Of a DNA stretch of 64,000 bases, positions 50,001 to 59,000 are shown in pieces. Origin of the DNA: Symsagittifera roscoffensis (lineage: Eukaryota > Xenacoelomorpha > Acoela > Convolutidae); assembly GCF_963678635.1 (NCBI RefSeq), contig NC_087062.1, forward strand, positions 91,365,845 through 91,429,844, given 5' to 3'. The position numbers and the translations under genes were made by a program. The notes beneath the pieces are model-generated. The model made no database searches, was not told where the DNA came from, and worked only from the letters and a program-made list of their open reading frames with translations. Each line of letters starts with the position of its first letter. Within the stretch, counting starts at the first letter, position 1.

Positions 50001-53000
50001 AAACTCACGAGTTTCAAACTCTGAAACAAGCACTTTTTGCAATTTCTCTCATTTAAATCAGTTGGCCAAGAAATTTTACAAAAATTCAGTAAAAAATTTG
50101 ACAATGGAAAACAATGGAAACGCGGAGATCGATAAAGACAAGGTGGAGAACAGGAGTGGAAAGAATAAGGTGAATATTAGTGACATCAGACGGAGTGGGG
50201 GATACGATCAAGTGACGGAGGAAGTAAAGGAAACAACTTTCCAACGAACAAGATTGATAAAACGGGGAACAGGAGCTACGAACGAGGACAAAAGGTTCAC
50301 AGACTCAGAAATACCATATGCTGAGTGGAAGATAATGCGGCAGCAGATTAAGAATAAAGACGAAGCAGGGACTTCTACATCGGCGAGTCTAATGGGTAAA
50401 GAGGGAGCGTCAGCATCAGCTGCATGCAGCGAAATGGCGGTGGACAAAAAAGAGAGATCTCAACTAGTTTCGTTTTGGGACCTAGTGGGCTTAGAAAGAT
50501 CGGAAAAGCCAAAAACGATGTTTGAACTAGAGACACAGACACAAATGATCAGTCCTAACGCGATCGAGACTTGCGTCAATCAAGTGGAAGGAATGCCGAT
50601 AGTTGAGGTGGACCTCACGGCGGACAGTCAGGACGACGATGATCACGAAGGGAATGTGGTTTCAAGAAGAATCAACCATAACTTCACAAAAGAAGAGCGA
50701 GGTGACAATGACGCGATACCAGGCGGGACAGATAATCTAGCGCAATTATTTGACCAAACACTACTCGCCGAATTGACCACGGAGGACACGTGGATGGACC
50801 GCCTCAGAAGAGTGATCGAACGAAACGATAGACACAGTTTCGAGCCGATGGGCCCATACACGATTTCTTTATGGAACCAGTCAAGCTTAGTGGACGACCG
50901 CATTCTCGTAAACGATAGGTTAGCGGTTCCTTGTCAACTCCGCACGGTAGTACTGAAACGGATTCATTGGGGTCATCTCGGCCAAGAGGCAATGCTCAAT
51001 GTGTCGCACTACTTGTGGTGGCCACACATGCACAAGGACATTGTTAATTTGGCTGAAGAAGGTAGAAGCTGCACTCGCTATGGTAAGAATGCTAAATATA
51101 TCATTCCAAAAATTGCTGCTAAACCACTACCACTGCTAACGCAAGAGTTACAATTAGATTACGCAGGACCGCTTGAAGATCTTAAGGGAAAGAAAATTTA
51201 CTTATTGGTAGCAATAGATCGGTATTCAAAATTTCCATCGGTGAAAATTACTAAATTGACTAGGGGAAAGTCGTCAATTAAATTCCTCAGCACCTACATT
51301 GACACACATGGAATACCAGAATCTATTAGAACTGATCAGTTTTCTGGGTTCAAAGGAAAAAGAATGAAAAACTTTTGTTCCGAAAACAACATCGAACAAA
51401 AATTTTGCCCTGTGGGAGATCACTGAGGATGCGGTTTAGTAGAACGTGCTATTCAAACAATTAAAAGAAGATTAGGTTTTTGCTTTAAAACGAAAATGTA
51501 TCTTCGATAAAGCTCTGCCTTAGCACGAAAATTCGAGACCTTAGATGGGCGAAACAAAACAACCACACAATTTTCACCGTTCGAAGCTCACTTTGGTCGT
51601 CTTCCGAAAACAGAATTTGAGATATTAAGAGATAAGTTTTAGCAAATTCTGATGATTTAAATAAACAGCACTAGGAGAGATCAGCACTCACGGCTTCGCA
51701 ATTACGGAAAAGAATAGATCAATCCAGGGACTATGTCAAGATATTACCTATGGGACAGCAGTCGTTTGAACAGCAGTCGTTACTGGTAATGGATAGAGAC
51801 CGGGCCAAAACATTAAAGACGCTGCTCGAGGCCAATGCAAGCTGGAATACCACTCGACGGGATGCGTAAGATAGTGATATCCGGAGATTGGTGGACAAAA
51901 CGAGTACGATAAATCCAGACCTACGAAAGGAACTGCTGTACTCGTGGGAGAAGGGGTTTATCGAAGACAAACCGGCGGAGGAGCAAAACAACGCATGGTC
52001 ACCAGTTTTGCTTCGCAAGGACGAAAATCGGAAGAGCGGAAAAGCTCTCACAAATCCGCTTGAAGCAAAGGTGACGTCGCAAACGCCATTCACGGTGAAG
52101 ACGGCTAGTGGAGCAGTATATAGAAAAAGTGACATCGCACAGTCGAAAATTAAGTCACCACTGCTTTCACAATCCACAAGGAATACGAAATCCTCGAAAG
52201 AGGAAGAGGTAAAAAAACAAAAGAGGCGGAAAGAATGTCCGCTTACAGGAAACTCTTGATTCGGAGGATGAGGAGAGTTATAAGAATAAAACTGACGATA
52301 CCAAAGCTACAGAGCGCTTCCAGGACAGTCCGGTAAGAGTCACCTCGAGAGACAACGAGTCAGGGGGGATTAAACCTGGCTGTAAAACGGGCGAAACCCA
52401 ACAACAGTGGGCCGACGTTGAGTATGCAAAAACAGATCAATGAAAGCATTCCAATGAAGAAAAGTAAGAAGCCGACCGTACAAGAAGCTCGTAGAGCAAA
52501 AGCTGCTACAGCAGTTTCTGAGGCACAAAACGCGGATGGAATCACCGAAAAGGCTGGACGGTCAGATATGAGCACCCCTCAGGCGTCAACTCTAAACATA
52601 CAGGCAAAATTAAAAGAAATTAATCGTCAGACAAGTCCAGAAGCTATATTGGAGGCTTTCCCAAATCAAGACATGACAAAGAAAGAATGGGAAAAAAGCG
52701 CAAATCAAGTTTTAACAAGAGGGATACAAAAAACGGCCGAGGAAGTTCTCACGTCCAGAGACGCGGAGCTAGGTGATGATGACGTACACACTGACACACC
52801 ACCAGAATTCTCGGACGAATCAAGCAAAGACGAGCATCAGGCAGCATCGCACCGACTCGGAGGAGTAATCGGCAAACTAACAACCAGGGACCCAAAAGAT
52901 ATGGCGATCCAGTTAAGCACTCCATACGCCCAATTTGTTCCGAGGAGGACTTAACAGATTTGATTAAAGCTGCCTTGGAGGCCTATCGCGTCAAACTAGC

Positions 53001-56000
53001 GAGACTTAAAACAATCACTACAAGTTAGCAGAGACAAAGTTGGGGATCTTAGAAAGGCACTTATTTCGAAGAAAATTTGGATATACTTCGTTGGATGTGA
53101 CACGATCGTGGAATGCTTCGTGGAGGGTTCCACTGACATTTGATATTCCAAGCAAAGATAGAGAGGCGATATGACTCAATACCAAGTACAGAAAGAAATT
53201 AGAAAAGGATGTAAAGACTCTTTTCAAACAAAAACCTTAAACTGAGATTTATAGACGCCTATCGTTTTATTAAAATTTTATATTGATTAAAATGAAATTA
53301 ATTTGTCCTCCGGGGAATGTGGTTCAGTAGCTGCAGCTGCAGCAACACTACAGTAACCTTGGGGAGTGCGTATGTTATTTATTTACTTAAATGTTTAGTA
53401 TTATTCAAGGTCAATTACGTTGACTTAATTGATTCGACGACTGAAGAGTATGCCGTACTGCGTGACGGAACTCAGTCGAACGTAACGAGAAAAACAGATC
53501 TAAAAGAATCAAGTGAATTAACAATTTGAGATCTTTATTTTGTTATACTTACTTACCCTGAGCATAGAGGTATCACGTCTGAGAGTGTGTGCAGTTAGTT
53601 TAAAACGTCGTAAAATTTTTGGAGCAATTTCATTTTGAATTTATTGAAGGTGATGGCACAGCTTATTGTTTTAATGACAAAAAAATTTTTAAACAAAAAA
53701 AAAATTCTGTTTAGTTTATATTGGCAATTTTGACCTGACTTTTTTTACCATGAAGATATTTTAAAAACTCAATCAACCATCTGGCATAAAGGTATCACAC
53801 TTGCATGAGACGACAAAGCCCGGAGGTCTGAGTCCAGTCGGAACTTGTTTTTTTTGCAAAATGAAAACTTTTGACTTTTTAGGTTTATGTAATTTTGTCG
53901 GCTTAGTTCCCATAGAAAGGATTTTTTTTTGATATTTCGGCTTCTTTCTAGCATTCCAAAAGCTCCATGTAAATATTCTAATGGTGCAGATACTTTTGTT
54001 CTGGATATTTTAGCCGTTTTGCAATTTTTGTATATTTTTTGAAAGTGTTTTTTTTTTCCAATTTATGATTTTTTTTTCAATTGATTTTAATCATAGTCAA
54101 TCATTTCAAGTTTGGATCTCTGTGTTAACAATATTTACAAAATTATGTTTATTAGTGCCAATCAATTTACGTTCGCAAGTTTTTGACACGGTTTTTAAAA
54201 GACGCAACTTAGGCTCTACTTTTTGCCTAGACTCAACATAGGCTCAAGTATTTCGGGACAATATTTTGTTGAGATTATTTTTGGAAGCTTATTCGGAGAA
54301 GAACGTAAGAAGTAGTGTTTAAAACTTTTTTCTGCAAATGGTGCACTGATCTAACACGAGCTCAAAATGCCTACAACTACAGCGATGGGTTACAGAGTTT
54401 CTCTTCAGGAATTCAAACCGTTAAGCGCCCAAAGCTGCCCCTTTGGTATTATTATATGCCATCCATTTTTGGCCAGCCATCTCAAAATGATCTCCTAAGG
54501 CGCCTTCGAGAACCATCCGAAAACTTCCCAGCACAAAATTTTCAGTTCGTGTTTCAGACATTTGCCTGAGGTTTTTTTTCGTGTTTGAGTAGATCTCGGA
54601 AAATAAATTTAATGGATTTAGAAAAGAAATTGATTAGTTTTCGATATTTTGATTAAAAACTTACCCCATCTTCACACGAATCATGCCGCCGCCTCTGTTG
54701 AAGTTTATAACGTAACCATCAGTGAGTTTGGAACACGAAAGCAGTTAATCATTCTGGCGTGCTGCTATGAATCTAGTAAAACTCAAACATTGTTGTTGTT
54801 ATTGTTTTGACGACGTAACGAAGTGACGAGGGGAACTATGGCATAATGTGTTTTTCTTCAGCCAGTTTTTACTAGCTAAAAAAACTTGCGGTGGGTCAAA
54901 CTCGATTGGACGTAACTCGGATTCAAAAATTTTCGAAAGATGCTTCAGTGACGACAAAAAGTATATTTGCTTTACAAGACGTCACTTGGGGATTTTTCTT
55001 TTTAAGGTCAATTAAAAGGTTCAGATATATGCTTTGAAGCATTTTAAAATGTGTTTGCTTATCATTTCATCTTGGAATTAAAAGTTTGGGATTTTTTTGA
55101 GGAGAGTTTATCATATTTTTTTTTTGGAAAAATTTGCAGTAAAAACGCTGGCTACTTGCAAAAACTGGCGCCAGCTACTTCAGTAATTTTTCGTTATTTT
55201 GTTGCCAAGTAAGTATTGACGACTTAGATGCATATTTGATTCATATTTATACCAACTTACTTCTTTACAGTTTCTTGAAATTTTCATTAGTTCGAAAAGT
55301 TAAACAAGACTGCTCGTATCAGGGCGAAGCCCTGAATGTTCCGACTGCCTTTTAAGGTTTATGGAGCAGCAGTAATAACAAAAAAAATTAAATGAAATAA
55401 AAAAAAATGAAATTTTTTTTTCTAAAATTTGAGATTTTTTATGAAAATCATCCCCCCACACGCCATATAAAGTATAAGAAGATAGATTTCGTTCCTTGTA
55501 ACCAATCAATTATGGCAAATAAGCTTCGTTCATCCAATTTGGAACAATTTATAAGACGGAATAAATCTCCGCTTACGCGTTAATAGCGCGAATTATATCG
55601 CGCGTTAATTGTCCCAAATTGGTCAAAATGGCAATCTTTAAACCCTCATAACTTTAAGAAAAATGATCACAGGTGAAATATCTTTTCAAATTTAAGCTCA
55701 GGACAACAATACCTTTTGAATGATATAAGAAAATTCCGTCAAAAATGGCTAGTTAAAAAGTCGAAATTTGTCTGAAGAAAAAAAACCCACCCCGAGCACA
55801 AATATTCCGTTACTTTGGTATCGAAAGTCGGAACAAAAAATAACCCATTCAATTGAGAAAAGTTGTATTATGTTATAACTCCACAATTTTTCTAACTTGC
55901 AAATGAAGCTGCTGATTAAATAGCTCTTTTGCTGCATAACATTGGTATTCAAAGAAAATCTTTCTATTGGCTTTTCTCGTAGCTAGTTTTTGCAAACTGT

Positions 56001-59000
56001 CAAAGTAGTCATAGAATAGATGCGATAAGTGAGTCTCGTAATCCTCAGGTCGAAGGTTCAATTTTGATATCGATCAAACTTTTGTTTTTCAAGGCGTAAC
56101 TTTCCATTACAAGGCCAAGCTGATTCCGCAACAGTGCAAAATTGGTTTTGTCGAAGAATGCGCGACATCGATATTTTTCTATAATCTTCTCTGTTGTTTT
56201 GGATTCTCGAGCAAATAGCTAAAACACCGTATTGCTCAAAATTGCTCCGCAAAGAGCCGATTCTGCGGAATCTGCTACAAATTATGCGGAATCTGAACAG
56301 TTTGTGGAATCCACATACAAATAACACAAAAAGTGTATTTTAAAACTAAGTTGTAGCCGAATGAAATCCGCAACTGCAACCGGAATCCGTAAATTTTCAG
56401 CGGAACTGTGCGTTTTTTTGCAAAAACCATTAACAATTAAAGTTGTACAACATTATAAAATTCAATCCGTTTTTTTTTGCTGGATAACAGTGAGACATTC
56501 GAACAGTTCAATTTCACTTACTGCCAGCCGTTTTATCTTAATTACTGCCTCACTCTTTCAACTGAATTTCCTTTGCTGATAATAAGTCAAAGTTCATCCC
56601 AGGTTATTTCAACTTAAACCAGGGCCAACAATCCAATCTCATTAACTGACGCATTTCAGCCCAGACAAAGTCCACCAGCTAAATCTTAAATACTGAAAGA
56701 ATGAATGCAATTTTGATTTTGGACTTAATTATTACAGTTAAAATTAATTTCAATCGCTTTCTAACTTTCATCCGGAGTTCAAAACAAATTAGGAGATAAA
56801 AATTTACAGATTAGGACAAGAACAGTTCGAAATGATTAATTTAAACGCTGATAATGCAAGTTAATTAGGTCAGATTTTGGAAAATGACAGATTAAATAGG
56901 TCGAAACTTAGAGATTTAATCACATAAACCTTACAAAGTTACTACCAAATTTCGGTGATACCAAATAAAAATTTTGCTTTTCTGGTGTTTTGATGTGTTT
57001 TCTAACTAGTGATTCCCAAAAACAGCTCGCTGCGATACTTATACTAAATCTAAAGGGTACGTACGTCCACGATTCTAGTTAAATAATGATTTAGGATTTG
57101 TTCGTGGATTCCGCTGACTCAGCCCTTACTTTTAAGTTCCGCATTTGTTAGATAACAATTCTATCTTCAGCTTTTAATTGTTCAACCGCAAAAACTGGTT
57201 TAGTTCAGTTTAATAATCAAAATTTGCGGAAGCCGCTTACACTTGCGGATTCCGCTCACTCATTTTGAGGATTCCTTTTCTGTTTTCGGAATCCGCTTAC
57301 ATTTTGCTGAATTTGCTTATATTTGCGGAGCAACTAGCTATATAAACTTGTTGAGGAATCAGCAACAAACCAATTGTGATGACAAAAATTAGATTACAGG
57401 TATTTGTATGCGTAATCTATTTACATTTTGGAACATGTTTAAAGACTTATCTCTGGATTACTGATCTACAGACACCAATTTTTGCGCTTATCTACTGCAC
57501 AGTTAGGCCTCATATTGTCCTCATTTCACTTCTATCTTATCCAGCTATTTTGGTGTTTTTCACTTGTAGTTGTAAAGTTCAGCTTTTTTTCTGTGTAATA
57601 TGTTTTTATGTGTCAACGAACATAGTCAAGATACTGATATAGGTCATAATTGTTTGTTCTTTTTTTTGTTTTGTGACTGGAGTTTTGATTTCAGAGAGTT
57701 CGGTTCAATTTTTGTTTCTAAAGGGAAAACTGTAAATTTTTCATTAACCAAATTTCAAATGGCGCGAAAAATCTGAAAGATGATCAATTTTCGGCATAAG
57801 TTTTTCAATGCTAACTATTATTAACTAATAGCCACAACTGTGATCGCTAAAAAAATACAATAAGCTTGCTTGCTATTTCAGGATTGATTTCAATATTTTC
57901 CTTAAGGGTAGTTCGCTGAATTTTAAGCCAGAATTGAAATGTTAAGTCCTTCAACGGATTAAGTGATTTTTTAAATGACTTAAGACTAGTTTTTTGTGTT
58001 AATTAAAGCAATTATTGCATGCTAGTAGGCACCCATGCTTATCCCTACGTCCCCAAATGTGTCAATAGCTGCCTCTTATTTGGTATCCTGTGCTTCAAGT
58101 TCCAAATATACTTAAAACACAGGAAACATTAAATACCGAATGCTAATCGGCTCGCATGCTGATAGACAGCTTTTTCAAACACTGCTCATCATTTTTCAGT
58201 CTTGAAAGCGAAGCCCTGTTCTAACTCCTAGTCGAATAATCTGCAATTTGGAAAGATAAAAACAATTTTTTCCAAAGCAAATTAGTCAGATACATTAAGT
58301 TAAGATCCTTCAGACAAAGTTAGGATCCCAGTATTTAATTTGGATTATAATTTCTGAGCGCTGCGTGAAAAAAAAAGTTGTGCCTGACAGGCCAAAAATT
58401 CTTTGCCAGAACATCGTCTCCCTAAAGTTCAGTTGAGACCATCTATCCAGAAGGGAAAGAACCTACGTTACCTACGAGCTGTTCAGTTCTTTGCGGAGAA
58501 CTATTATTGTCCCCCTGGTTAAGAATTACATGCATTCTTTTGGCTGTTTTCTGGGCTGGGTAATGTTGCTTCAACCTCAAGCAACGAGCACGGATCATGG
58601 TGGGCCTCGAACATCAGACCTTTCGATTGATAGGCGGAGACGTAACCACTTCACCACCGCTCCCCACAACACATATTTTTGGAAAGGGCGTGTTAACTTG
58701 GTCCGGCTAAAATTTTATGCGTGGAAAACCTACAACTAAAATAGCAAAATTTTGCGTTAAAAGTAATATAAAAATTTTTGAACTTTGCTCGAATCCTTAT
58801 TGCCTAATTTAGGTGGCAACTGTCTACGATTGTTCACTCAACCTCAATCTGCACTCATCAGCAACAAAGATCACCATCCAACAAAGCAAACGTTAGTGAC
58901 CCCATTTAAAGCTTCCATTGTATTAACAATAAATCTGGGTTGAGAACACGGATTATGGTGGGCCTCGCACCGCGGACCTTTCGACTGAGAGGAGAGCATC

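Larger units (their letters stand above)
47949..53577 (+). mobile_element. Ty3/gypsy-like LTR retrotransposon lacking reverse transcriptase
   Basis: Bounded by two 260-bp direct LTRs and flanked by a 5-bp target duplication TCTGA (47944-47948 and 53578-53582). Internal part carries Gag with a zinc knuckle, an aspartic protease (DTG) and a Ty3-type integrase, but the roughly 1 kb between protease and integrase has no reverse transcriptase or RNase H motif. The LTRs differ at about 18 sites in my hand alignment (about 93% identity), so the insertion is old; frames are broken at several points. Sense to the host gene, inside intron 30. Confidence 0.9.

Noticed and set aside
52418-52954. Envelope gene of a retrovirus-like element
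   Set aside because: No signal peptide, membrane segment, Cys pattern or glycosylation pattern of an envelope protein.
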